From Flammeovirga sp. SJP92 (GTDB taxonomy: Bacteria; Bacteroidota; Bacteroidia; Cytophagales; Flammeovirgaceae), in assembly GCF_001583495.1 (NCBI RefSeq), contig NZ_LQAQ01000042.1, forward strand, positions 62,001 to 126,000: a stretch of DNA of 64,000 nt, read 5' to 3'. A program made the position numbers and the translations under genes. The notes under the pieces are model-generated. The model was not told where the DNA came from, ran no database searches, and was given only the letters and a program-made list of their open reading frames with translations. Of the stretch, positions 37,447-45,202 are shown piece after piece; position 1 is the stretch's first letter; every line of letters starts with the position of its first letter.

Positions 37447-37725
37447 ATGAAAGTAGTATATCAAGAAGTATTGATTGCAGAAAGTGATCAAACTGTTGAA
37501 GACTGCGGTGTAATTTATTTCCCTCCTTCATCTGTGAAATTTGAATACCTTGTGGAATCTGATTTTAGAAGCTCTTGTTTATTCAAAAATACTGCAACTT
37601 ATTATCATATTAAGGTAGGAGAGCATGAGTTTAAAAATGCTGTTTGGAGTTATAAAGATCCTGATCCTGAGGTAGAGAAAATCAAAGGGTGTTTGGCATT
37701 TGCTGATGAGTTGTTGAAGTCATAA
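37447..37725 (+). CDS. DUF427 family protein
   Basis: A 92-residue single-domain protein with DUF427 hallmarks: KVVYQEVLIAESDQTV at the start, a YFPPSSV strand, TYYHIKV, then AVWSYKDPDPEVEKIKGCLAF. DUF427 proteins are small beta-tent folds of uncertain biochemistry. The gene is 17 bp behind the Rieske-GltS gene, so they should share a transcript. The usual TCPWKG segment is replaced by SCLFKN, which differs from the broken paralogue at 43894-44175. It ends just before a 42-bp perfect palindrome. Confidence 0.85.
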   Translation: MKVVYQEVLIAESDQTVEDCGVIYFPPSSVKFEYLVESDFRSSCLFKNTATYYHIKVGEHEFKNAVWSYKDPDPEVEKIKGCLAFADELLKS

Positions 37726-37730
37726 ATAAC

Positions 37731-37772
37731 ATCATCATAAACCCATGAATTAATTCATGGGTTTATGATGAT
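37731..37772. terminator. 42-bp perfect palindrome between convergent genes
   Basis: The two 21-bp halves are exact reverse complements (centre GAATTAATTC), with no loop. It fills almost the entire gap between the DUF427 stop (37725) and the Rieske-ThDP stop (37777). A T-run is lacking on both sides, but as RNA each strand would form a strong hairpin, so a bidirectional terminator or mRNA-end protector is likely. Confidence 0.65.
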
Positions 37773-37776
37773 TAAA

Positions 37777-39720
37777 CTATATCAACTTCACATCAGCAGC
37801 AATTTCAAGCAATCCAGGACCTTGATGAGAAAATAATTTCTGATAGGCTTCCGTGAGTTTTTCTTTATTAGTTACCTTTATTCCTAAAGCACCACAACTT
37901 TTAGCATAAGCGGCAAAATCAGGGTTTACCAAATCAGTAGCCCATTTATCCCAACCGCCAGCTCTTTGTTCTTTAGAAATTTTACCTAACTCATTATTAT
38001 TAATGACAATCACTTTGATCGGCATATTGTACTTAACCAAAGTGGTGATTTCTGCAAGATATTGACACAATCCTCCATCTCCAGCAACAGCTATAATAGG
38101 TCTGTCATCACCAACCGCTGACCATGCCCCCATACTTGCTGGAAGTGCAAAACCAATGGAACCAAGATAACCCGACATCAGAAATGTGTGCTCTTGGGTT
38201 TCAAAATATCTCCCGAAAGAGTAAGCATTATTTCCCACATCCACGCACATAATGGCATTTTTAGGAGCAGTTTGAGTAAGCTGGGAAAAGATCTCTATGG
38301 AGCTAATTCCATGATGATTATCTTCCAATTTCCTTCTTTCTTTTTCAGCTCTCCAAATCGACCACCTTTCCGAAATTTCGTCTATTCTTGATATTTTATT
38401 CGATTTGAAATCATCTAAATTATCCAACAGTAATTCCATGGTTCTAGAAATTTCTCCATACACAGGAATATCAACAGAGTGGAACTTTGCCAAAGCAAGA
38501 GGATCAAAGTCGATCTGTATGGTTTTCAGTTTTGGAGTGATGCCCGTATGATTTGAAAAAGAAGCTCCAATGACAACCAATAAATCTGCTTCATTCATAA
38601 ACCAAGAAGCGATAGGAGTACCACTTCTACCTAAAACACCACAGCCCAATGGATGTTGATCTGAAATCTGACCTTTTCCTTTAAAAGTCGTCATCACCGG
38701 ACAAGATAACCCTTCCGCCAAAGTTGTGATTTTATCCATATCAAAACGAGCTCCATGACCGACGATAATAACAGGCCGTTTGGCTTCTTTGATAGTTTCA
38801 ATTGCTTCTTGCAGACTTTCTTCGGGAGGAGCGATTTTGAGAGAGGCAATTCTTCCTTTTGGAGAAGAAGCCTTTTGATTTCCGGCAGGAATAGTTTGTA
38901 CTTGATCCGGAAAGGTGAGGTGGGAAACATCTCTGTTTAAAAGAGCATGTTTGATGGCAAGCGTCATTAATTCAGAATGCTTACTTTGGGATTCTACTCT
39001 TTGGTTAAAATCAGCAACATTTTGAAAAGCTCTGACTAAATCCACTTCTTGAAAATTTCCTGTACCTACTACTTGAGTGGCCACTTGACCAGATAAAGCT
39101 AATAAAGGTGCTCGATCTACTTTAGCATCCCACATTCCTGTAAACATATTGGTACTGCCAGGACCTGCTATTCCAAAACAAGCCGCAGGTTTACCCGTCA
39201 GTTTTCCATATGCTGAAGCGGCAAATGCGGCAGCCCCTTCGTGCCTCACTCCAAAGAATTTTAGTTGCCCACTGTCTTCCAATCGATGAAAAGCATCAGC
39301 CAATCCCAAATTAGAATGACCAACTATTCCAAACACTCTATCAACACCCCAATTCACCATAGTTTCAGCCATAATATCAGTGACAGTGGTTTCATGAGGA
39401 GCTTCTTCTTCTACTTCCACATAAACAGCATCATTTTCAATTTTGGTTTTAAAAGAAGCAAGACCATCATCAAATCCATCAGAGTCACCACCGCAAGGAC
39501 TGAAATCCCAGCCATGCCAAGGACATCTTAATTTTCCATTTTCGATTGAACCTTCTCCAAGCGGTCCACCTTGATGAGGGCATTTATTGGTGATTGCATT
39601 AAATTTCCCCTCAAAATGTGTAAGACATAATTGTTGATGTCCTGCATCAACTGTCATTACTCTATTTTCATTCAGTTGAGAAGTGTGGTCTAAAACTTTA
39701 TACCATTTTTTTTGAGCCAT
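37777..39720 (-). CDS. Rieske domain fused to a ThDP-dependent pyruvate oxidase-like enzyme
   Basis: A 647-residue fusion when started at ATG 39720; the frame is open to 39786, but the extra 22 residues do not look like protein. Residues 1-105 form a Rieske domain (CPHQGG with Cys47/His49, RCPWHGW with Cys66/His69). The rest is a complete thiamine-diphosphate enzyme of the acetolactate synthase/pyruvate oxidase family: catalytic Glu161 in RHEGAAAFAASAYGK, a central domain (about 300-440), and the ThDP/Mg motif GDGG (547-550) to NN (574-575). A quinone- or FAD-linked 2-oxoacid oxidase using the Rieske cluster to pass electrons is the simplest reading. The substrate is not known. Confidence 0.88.
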   Translation of the reverse strand: MAQKKWYKVLDHTSQLNENRVMTVDAGHQQLCLTHFEGKFNAITNKCPHQGGPLGEGSIENGKLRCPWHGWDFSPCGGDSDGFDDGLASFKTKIENDAVYVEVEEEAPHETTVTDIMAETMVNWGVDRVFGIVGHSNLGLADAFHRLEDSGQLKFFGVRHEGAAAFAASAYGKLTGKPAACFGIAGPGSTNMFTGMWDAKVDRAPLLALSGQVATQVVGTGNFQEVDLVRAFQNVADFNQRVESQSKHSELMTLAIKHALLNRDVSHLTFPDQVQTIPAGNQKASSPKGRIASLKIAPPEESLQEAIETIKEAKRPVIIVGHGARFDMDKITTLAEGLSCPVMTTFKGKGQISDQHPLGCGVLGRSGTPIASWFMNEADLLVVIGASFSNHTGITPKLKTIQIDFDPLALAKFHSVDIPVYGEISRTMELLLDNLDDFKSNKISRIDEISERWSIWRAEKERRKLEDNHHGISSIEIFSQLTQTAPKNAIMCVDVGNNAYSFGRYFETQEHTFLMSGYLGSIGFALPASMGAWSAVGDDRPIIAVAGDGGLCQYLAEITTLVKYNMPIKVIVINNNELGKISKEQRAGGWDKWATDLVNPDFAAYAKSCGALGIKVTNKEKLTEAYQKLFSHQGPGLLEIAADVKLI

Positions 39721-39803
39721 GTGAAATAAGAAGTTAAGTGGGTGATGAAGTAAAGCACTAAGGCATGTGATTTTACACATGCCCAAGTCCTCGTTATAAT
39801 TTA

Positions 39804-40115
39804 CTACTTTATTTCTTTTTCTTCATGTCTTAACAGACATATAGGACAAGTTAAACTGTCTTTTTCTCTGATAAGTTGAATACCATCAAGGTTATTGACC
39901 ATAAATTCTTTAATGAAAGAATAATTCTCCTTATGATTATTGACATTGATCTGTTTATCTTCTCTTAATTCTCTAAACTTATTATCATACTCTTGTTTCC
40001 CCCAGCAGTTTGGACATAATCCTTCCGGTACTTGACCTTCTGTTTCTGATTTTGGCTTACTAAAGAAATTGATTAATGAATTGATAATGCTGTTGTTTTC
40101 AATGATATTTTTCAT
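39804..40115 (-). CDS. Small CxxC (zinc-ribbon-like) protein
   Basis: A 103-residue protein with two CxxC pairs, CPNCWG near residues 34-39 and CPICL near 90-94, separated by a helical region (NYSFIKEFMVNNLDGIQL). The arrangement suggests one four-cysteine metal site, zinc or Fe-S. Similar CPNCWGxQEY proteins are, as I recall, conserved hypotheticals in Bacteroidota. It lies 83 bp upstream of the Rieske-ThDP gene and downstream of the aldo/keto reductase on the same strand, within the putative redox regulon. A chaperone or electron-carrier role is speculative. Confidence 0.75.
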   Translation of the reverse strand: MKNIIENNSIINSLINFFSKPKSETEGQVPEGLCPNCWGKQEYDNKFRELREDKQINVNNHKENYSFIKEFMVNNLDGIQLIREKDSLTCPICLLRHEEKEIK

Positions 40116-40332
40116 GATAGATAGATTTTTTATTGATGAGAGGTTAAATTTGATTAGAAGTACCTGGAAAGAAGAAAACGGATATTTTATCTTATCTTTT
40201 TTATTCTACTCTTCGTTAGATTTTCATCAAGTAGCTTTAGCTATGCTCTTCAAATCTGCCTTGATTAGAATAAAAAATATTTACCTAAAATTATCCCTTC
40301 CCCTCTTTCCATGTACTTTATGAGGGATTAGA

Positions 40333-41277
40333 TTAATTCCATCCCAATTTTTTTCTTTCGTTCCAGTATTCTTCAGGGGAAACATAAAATGAAGTAAGAA
40401 ACTCCAATTCTCCTTTTTCCAGTTCAAATGACTCAGCTTTCAAATTGTCAGTAATATGTTGTTGTTCAGAAGCACCACTTAATACTTTGAAAGGCTTCAG
40501 ACAATCAATTACGAATCGCAAAGCAATCGCATCAACACCTACATTATATTTCTTAGCGAGATATTCCATTGCTTTATAAAGCGCTGCGTAATGCGGGTAA
40601 TTTTCATTTCTGAATAAACGACCATTGGCTAACGCCTCTTTGACTATAATTCTTTTATCTTTTAAAAGCTCTTGAATTTCAATGACACTTTGATCAAGAA
40701 TATTGAAAGTTACTTGGAAAGCGTCAAAAAGCTGTTTTCCATTACGTTCAATTTCTAAAGCACTTTTAATAATTTGTGTCTGATTTTCACCACTTGAAGT
40801 CAAACCAATTTTTAGATTATATTCTTCTTTCAATTCTCCTAATCGGTCTAAAACTTCTGTATTATTGAAAATTCCTGATTCAAACGTTGCAGAGTGAATT
40901 TGATAAGTAGTTAATCTGGGAAGCAACTTTTGCGTAAAGTCCCATTGTTCATTTAATTTACTTAAGCTATGCTCTTTTACTTCATGTGTTTTAGCATTAG
41001 GATCAAAATGTGCCGTATAAGTGTACCCCCATTTTGAAGCAATTTCAATATCTGAATATCCTTTTAAAGCAGACCATTCCAACACTAATTTTTCAGCTAA
41101 TCCATAACCTGGAGCAGTATCGAAATATCTGATGCCTTGGTCATACGCCTCTTGTAAAACATTCATGCCTTTTGCCTTAAACTCTTCAAGTGAAGTATTG
41201 TCTACATTTTCTTGTCTTACATTAATGTACTGAGGACGTCCGATGGCTGCTGTACCTAAACCGATGAAATTTTTCAT
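40333..41277 (-). CDS. Aldo/keto reductase
   Basis: A 314-residue NAD(P)H-dependent oxidoreductase of the aldo/keto reductase superfamily. The catalytic tetrad is visible: Asp and Tyr in YFDTAPGYGLAE, Lys in EIASKWGYTY and His in TYQIHSATF. KIGLTSSGENQ and the C-terminal VLSGASEQQHI cofactor segment follow. It probably reduces aldehydes or ketones; the closest functional type (galactose dehydrogenase-like or general detoxification) cannot be told. It is the first gene of a minus-strand unit whose upstream region carries palindrome copy 2 at 41486, 209 bp before the start. A 217-bp gap separates it from the CxxC gene. Confidence 0.92.
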   Translation of the reverse strand: MKNFIGLGTAAIGRPQYINVRQENVDNTSLEEFKAKGMNVLQEAYDQGIRYFDTAPGYGLAEKLVLEWSALKGYSDIEIASKWGYTYTAHFDPNAKTHEVKEHSLSKLNEQWDFTQKLLPRLTTYQIHSATFESGIFNNTEVLDRLGELKEEYNLKIGLTSSGENQTQIIKSALEIERNGKQLFDAFQVTFNILDQSVIEIQELLKDKRIIVKEALANGRLFRNENYPHYAALYKAMEYLAKKYNVGVDAIALRFVIDCLKPFKVLSGASEQQHITDNLKAESFELEKGELEFLTSFYVSPEEYWNERKKLGWN

Positions 41278-41485
41278 ATTGATAAATTGAGAGATAAAAT
41301 AATTGTAATTAATAAACTCATTAAGAACACTTTACATAAGAGTAACTGTGCAAGTAACGTTCGATATGTTTATTTCAATCAAAATGCCATAAATGGTTAA
41401 ATGGTTGATAATTAAGTTGTTAAGGTTGTAATTTCAATGATGTGATGATATCTCTCAATAAAAAACTGACAGTATTTAATAGAAT

Positions 41486-41501
41486 TGCCAAAATGTTGGC
41501 A
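41486..41501. promoter_or_regulatory. Palindrome TGCCA-N6-TGGCA, copy 2
   Basis: TGCCA (41486-41490) and TGGCA (41497-41501) around AAATGT, followed by TTTAC. It lies upstream of the aldo/keto reductase unit. Confidence 0.6.
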
Positions 41502-41620
41502 TTTACATGATATTTTAATGAGTTGTGGTATTACACGATGTTATTTCGTGCCTTTAAATCTTCAAAAAAGATGAAAAAAAGTGCATTTTCCTTAAATAAT
41601 TTATGATTTAGAAGAAATTC

Positions 41621-41920
41621 GAGTGTTTTGTAGCCACGTAGCCCGCTACGTGAAGTCCGAAAGAGGTAGAGTATCCCAATTTTTTTTTCTTGGAGATTGA
41701 TTCCTCCTTAATTTTCAAATTTCTGTATTTAGAAGTCAGAGACTTCTTATGATCTTTCAAGCACAAATGACGCTGTCGCTTAACATTTGCGCTAGGTAGA
41801 AAGTGTTTTGTAGCCACGTAGCCTTCTACGTGAATTCCGAGATAAGTAGAATACCTTATTTTCAATTAAAATTAATTATTCTGACAATAGCATAGCAGGC
41901 TACGCTTCTACAATGGATCA
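41621..41920. repeat. Cluster of palindromic (REP/MITE-like) repeats
   Basis: Two direct copies of a roughly 40-bp unit beginning GTGTTTTGTAGCCACGTAGC lie at 41622-41661 and 41802-41841, exactly 180 bp apart. Each holds a CACGTAG/CTACGTG hairpin. A third, inverted and diverged copy (GTAGAAGCGTAGCCTGCTA on the minus strand) is at about 41890-41915, so the outer copies face each other. Between them are a perfect hairpin AGAAGTC-AGA-GACTTCT (41731-41747) and a GCACAAATG/CATTTGCGC stem (41761-41792). No transposase is present. An 85-residue minus-strand reading frame across it is a translation of the repeats. The flanks 41278-41485 and 41502-41620 hold no gene. Confidence 0.7.
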
Positions 41921-41970
41921 AACTTCTTCATTTACTACCTATGCAGGAGGGTGGAAAAAAGTAGATAAAC

Positions 41971-41995
41971 AAAAAGAGGTCACCGAAGTGACCTC
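41971..41995 (-). terminator. Terminator of the disulfide reductase unit
   Basis: GAGGTCAC (41976-41983) and GTGACCTC (41988-41995) flank a CGAA loop (TTCG on the transcribed strand), followed on the minus strand by five T. It is a textbook rho-independent terminator, 35 bp beyond the stop at 42030. Confidence 0.9.
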
Positions 41996-42029
41996 CTAAG
42001 AGTCTCTGATATTATCATTTCTAAGCTCT

Positions 42030-43388
42030 TTAAAACATATATTTAATATCAGAGGAGTAGCTTGGGTAGGCAAAAACAATAGTTTTTAACTCCTCAACCG
42101 TCATACCTTGATTAATTGCCATTGTAATCACATTGATCTGTTCTTCAGCACCAGGTCCAATCAAGTGGGCACCTAGAATTTTTCTAGTTTTTTTGTCCAC
42201 AATTGTCTTGAACCCTGAGTATTTTTCATTTACTCTCACTGAAGAATACCATTGAGAAGTTGCTTTATACTTCACCTCAACATCGATTCCTTTGGTTTTA
42301 GCTTCCTCTTCAGAAATACCTACAGCAGCTATAGGTGGTAGGGTATACACTACACTCGGGATGGCAGGGTAGATCGTTTTGTGTAGGTCTTTTCCTGCAA
42401 TTAAGTTTTGACCTACAGTTTTAGCCTCTATTCCTGCTACCGGAGTTAAATTTGGTTTTCCGGTATCTGCACAATCCCCTGCAGCAAATACTTTCGGGTT
42501 AGAAATGCTTCTTTGGTATTCATTTACTTTCACACCTTTTTTAGAATATTCTACATCGATTGCTTCTAAATTCAAATCTAGAATATTGGCACCTCTTCCT
42601 GCTCCATGTACAATCAGGTCACATTCCAATTGCTGTATACCTGAAGGGGTTTGATAAGTGATGATATAATGTTCACCAACTTTCTTAATTTTTTGAATAG
42701 TACTATTCATCTCAATTAGAATCCCCATTTCTTGACTTTTTTGCACTTGCATATTCACCAAGTCAGGATCAAAGTGATTCAATACTCTGTTACCTCTCTG
42801 TAAAATTGTCACTTCACTTGCTCCACCTCGTTTTGAAATCTGAGCAAATTCAAAGGAAATAAATCCTCCACCAATAAAGAGGATTCTTTTGGGAACTTCC
42901 ACCAGATCTAGAAAATCTGTACTTGTTTTGACATGCTCTTCACCATCTATTCCCAATTTTGAAGGACTTGCTCCAGTAGCAATATGGAAATACTCACTAT
43001 GTAATTTTTGATCACCAACTTGCAGGCTTCCATCATCAATAAACCTGGCTTTTCCATGAAACTCTACAATACCCATTCTTTCCAATGATTGCTCAACTCT
43101 ATCAGGCATCGGTTCAATAAAGGAATTTTTGAAGGCACTCATTTTTTTCCAATCAATTGCTGCATCTTTCACCACAAATCCTTTTTCACTCATTCTTTCA
43201 ACAGCATCTATCCCTTCACTTACAGCCAAAAACATTTTCTTAGGGTCACAACCTCTAAGCATACAAGTGCCTCCAAATTTTAATTCTTCTACAATCCCTA
43301 CTTTCCATCCTTCTAAAGCACATGCTCTCGCTACACTTGTACCTGCTGAACCAGCACCAATAACAATTAGATCAAATTTATTTTCCAT
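42030..43388 (-). CDS. Glutathione-reductase-like FAD-dependent disulfide oxidoreductase
   Basis: A 452-residue pyridine nucleotide-disulfide oxidoreductase. FAD-binding LIVIGAGSAGTSVARACA (8-25) is followed by the redox-active pair in GGTCMLRGCDPKK (Cys42, Cys47), the NAD(P)-binding ILFIGGGFISFEFAQ, the second FAD motif VFAAGDCADTG, and the dimer interface domain. The family's active-site His-Pro near the C-terminus is replaced by Tyr-Pro (FAYPSYSSD, Tyr441), so thiol protonation must differ from glutathione reductase. It is the last gene of a unit with thioredoxin 100 bp upstream, so low-molecular-weight thiol or persulfide chemistry is likely. Substrate unknown. Confidence 0.9.
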   Translation of the reverse strand: MENKFDLIVIGAGSAGTSVARACALEGWKVGIVEELKFGGTCMLRGCDPKKMFLAVSEGIDAVERMSEKGFVVKDAAIDWKKMSAFKNSFIEPMPDRVEQSLERMGIVEFHGKARFIDDGSLQVGDQKLHSEYFHIATGASPSKLGIDGEEHVKTSTDFLDLVEVPKRILFIGGGFISFEFAQISKRGGASEVTILQRGNRVLNHFDPDLVNMQVQKSQEMGILIEMNSTIQKIKKVGEHYIITYQTPSGIQQLECDLIVHGAGRGANILDLNLEAIDVEYSKKGVKVNEYQRSISNPKVFAAGDCADTGKPNLTPVAGIEAKTVGQNLIAGKDLHKTIYPAIPSVVYTLPPIAAVGISEEEAKTKGIDVEVKYKATSQWYSSVRVNEKYSGFKTIVDKKTRKILGAHLIGPGAEEQINVITMAINQGMTVEELKTIVFAYPSYSSDIKYMF

Positions 43389-43488
43389 GAGTATTTTTAA
43401 GATTGATAAGAGAGGTAGGTTGAAATTTCGTGCACCATAGTAAAAAGTTTTGGTGCACGAAATACCCTATTAATGATTTATGAAAGAT

Positions 43489-43848
43489 TTATTTTATACC
43501 AAATTCTGCTTCAAAAGCTTTTTTAAAGTCATTTTTCTGAAGGGCACCTTTTTGCATTTTTGGTACATCCTCCATTGGTATGAACAATAGAGAAGGAATA
43601 CTTCTAATTCCGAACATAGAGGATAACTCTTGTTCAATTTCCGTATTGACCTTATAGATATCTACCTTTCCATCATATTCTTCCGCTAATTCATCAAGGA
43701 TAGGAGCAACCATTTTACATGGTCCACACCAATCTGCATAGAAGTCAATTAATGCGGGTTTATCACCTTTATAATTCCAATCTTCATTATTTGTATAATC
43801 GAATATTTTATCTTTGAATTCCTCTAAGCTTAAATTTTTAACTGCCAT
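43489..43848 (-). CDS. trxA: Thioredoxin
   Basis: A 119-residue thioredoxin with active site WCGPCK (near 40-45), the preceding IDFYADWCGP strand and the cis-proline loop IRSIPSLLFI. It is cytosolic, with no signal peptide. It reduces protein disulfides; here it lies between a DUF427 pseudogene (45 bp upstream) and a glutathione-reductase-like gene on the same strand, so the two may form a thiol-redox pair within the putative stress regulon. Confidence 0.93.
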   Translation of the reverse strand: MAVKNLSLEEFKDKIFDYTNNEDWNYKGDKPALIDFYADWCGPCKMVAPILDELAEEYDGKVDIYKVNTEIEQELSSMFGIRSIPSLLFIPMEDVPKMQKGALQKNDFKKAFEAEFGIK

Positions 43849-43893
43849 AATTGTATAATTTATTGTGTTACTAGATGTATTAATTAAAACTGA

Positions 43894-44175
43894 TTATTTG
43901 ATTTCTACCCCTTTCCAGAAAGCAACATGATCCTTGATTTCACTTGCCATCTCGCTAGGTCTTTTATAAGTCCAAGCTGCTTTTGCATTGGTATCTCCAT
44001 TTACATTAATGTTGTAATAAGAAGCGACACCTTTCCACGGACAAGTTGACTTCGCATCAGTATCTTCAAAGTATTCTTTATTTAAAGAAGATGGTGGGAA
44101 ATATTGGTTTCCTTCGATTTCAATTGTTTGATCGCTTTCCGCTTAAACTACACCGTTCCAAATTGCCTTTTTCAT
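43894..44175 (-). pseudogene. DUF427 family protein interrupted by a nonsense codon
   Basis: Read from ATG 44175 the frame gives MKKAIWNGVV, then TAA at codon 11 (44143-44145), then an intact DUF427 domain (AESDQTIEIEGNQYFPPSS, TCPWKGVASYYNI, AFWKGVEIK) to the normal stop at 43894. A Leu or Ile is expected at codon 11, so a single-base change such as TTA to TAA explains it. There is no frameshift, and no alternative ATG lies before the conserved core. It sits in the same unit as a secreted isochorismatase gene with two further stops. It is either a recent pseudogene, sequence error or, less likely, a read-through gene. Confidence 0.8.
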
Positions 44176-44247
44176 GATTTTATATTTTTAATATTTGAGA
44201 GATTGTATTTTGATTTTTTTGGATATAAGAATCCTGTTTTTGTTTAG

Positions 44248-44394
44248 TTATTGATGAATATAATTCACCTTTTCAGTAGCATTATTTTTTTGACTTGTTT
44301 TTTGTTCATCTTGATGCTTATAGTAGAAAGCAATCAACGTCATAAAAATACCTGCGGCTACTAATTTTAGAATTGGACTTTTGATACAACACAT
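44248..44394 (-). CDS. 48-residue single-helix membrane peptide
   Basis: A short open frame with ATG at 44394: a CC pair near the start (MCCIKSPILK), one transmembrane helix (LVAAGIFMTLIAFYY) and a polar tail rich in Lys, Gln and Asn. It fits in the gap between DUF547 and the DUF427 pseudogene, on the operon strand, and nothing else in that gap looks coding. Small membrane proteins are common in such units, but homology is unknown. Confidence 0.45.
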   Translation of the reverse strand: MCCIKSPILKLVAAGIFMTLIAFYYKHQDEQKTSQKNNATEKVNYIHQ

Positions 44395-44444
44395 AATTGA
44401 AATTTTTTGATTAATAATAAATTGTTTTCACTCTTTCATTTGAT

Positions 44445-45158
44445 TTAAGCGACTTGATTAGTTTGAAAGAAATTTCCGAGTTTTTCCTCCCATGAGTAAG
44501 GATTAAATTTTACTCTAAAGCCATCTATGTCTATCATTAGTGTCTCTGATATGATTTTCCTTACATTATTGATCCCTCCAAAGTCTCCCATAAACCATAA
44601 GAACAGGCGAGTTACATTGACCGTTTTTTTGTCATTATCAAATGAAGTTTCAGCTTCTAGGAAGGAAACCATCGCCATTTGAAGTTGATTGTCGATGTCA
44701 ATCGGATCATAAAACAGGATAGGAGGGCAACTTGCAGCACCGCAGTTTAATGCAAAGTGAATACGGTAATCTACAGATACTACTGCCAAACTTTTGAGGA
44801 CCTTTGAAGGGAACAATTGAGGAAGATAACCCAAACCATATTTATATTTGAACCTTCTCAAAATTCCATGCTCTACGTCATCTAAACTAAATTCGTGTCC
44901 AGCGATCATAAATAATTTGATCGAATAGATAAGACTTTTTTCATGTCTGAAATTTCTTGCAAGGATTTGATAGAAAGCATTATAAATGTTGATCCAGAAT
45001 GCCTTCTTTCTATCGTCACTGTACAACTGTTTTTGTAATTCTGTTAGATCAATATGTTTTAAAGCAAACTCAAGTGTAAAAGTAGGCTTGTTTAATTTTA
45101 CAGCGCGAAGTAGATCTTCAGATAATTTTATAGCGTCGATTTTTTGAGAAAGGTACAT
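44445..45158 (-). CDS. DUF547 family protein
   Basis: A 237-residue protein with the DUF547 core: KAFWINIYNAFYQIL, HEFSLDDVEHGILR, and the signature HFALNCGAASCPPI with two cysteines, followed by FYDPIDIDNQLQ. DUF547 domains are papain-like in sequence (Cys/His), but activity is unproven. No signal peptide is seen. It lies within the minus-strand redox unit, 44 bp after the isochorismatase pseudogene, and unlike its two broken neighbours the frame is complete. Confidence 0.88.
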   Translation of the reverse strand: MYLSQKIDAIKLSEDLLRAVKLNKPTFTLEFALKHIDLTELQKQLYSDDRKKAFWINIYNAFYQILARNFRHEKSLIYSIKLFMIAGHEFSLDDVEHGILRRFKYKYGLGYLPQLFPSKVLKSLAVVSVDYRIHFALNCGAASCPPILFYDPIDIDNQLQMAMVSFLEAETSFDNDKKTVNVTRLFLWFMGDFGGINNVRKIISETLMIDIDGFRVKFNPYSWEEKLGNFFQTNQVA

Positions 45159-45202
45159 AATATTTGAATAGATTTAATGATGAATAATGGAGAGTGCAGT
45201 GA

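Noticed and set aside
41608-41865. 85-residue frame with repeated GLHVAGYVATKH-like segments
   Set aside because: The repeated peptide is the translated palindromic repeat; there is no signal of a real protein.
41621-41920. Considered as a CRISPR array
   Set aside because: Only two direct copies 180 bp apart, plus an inverted one; no regular short spacers and no cas genes.
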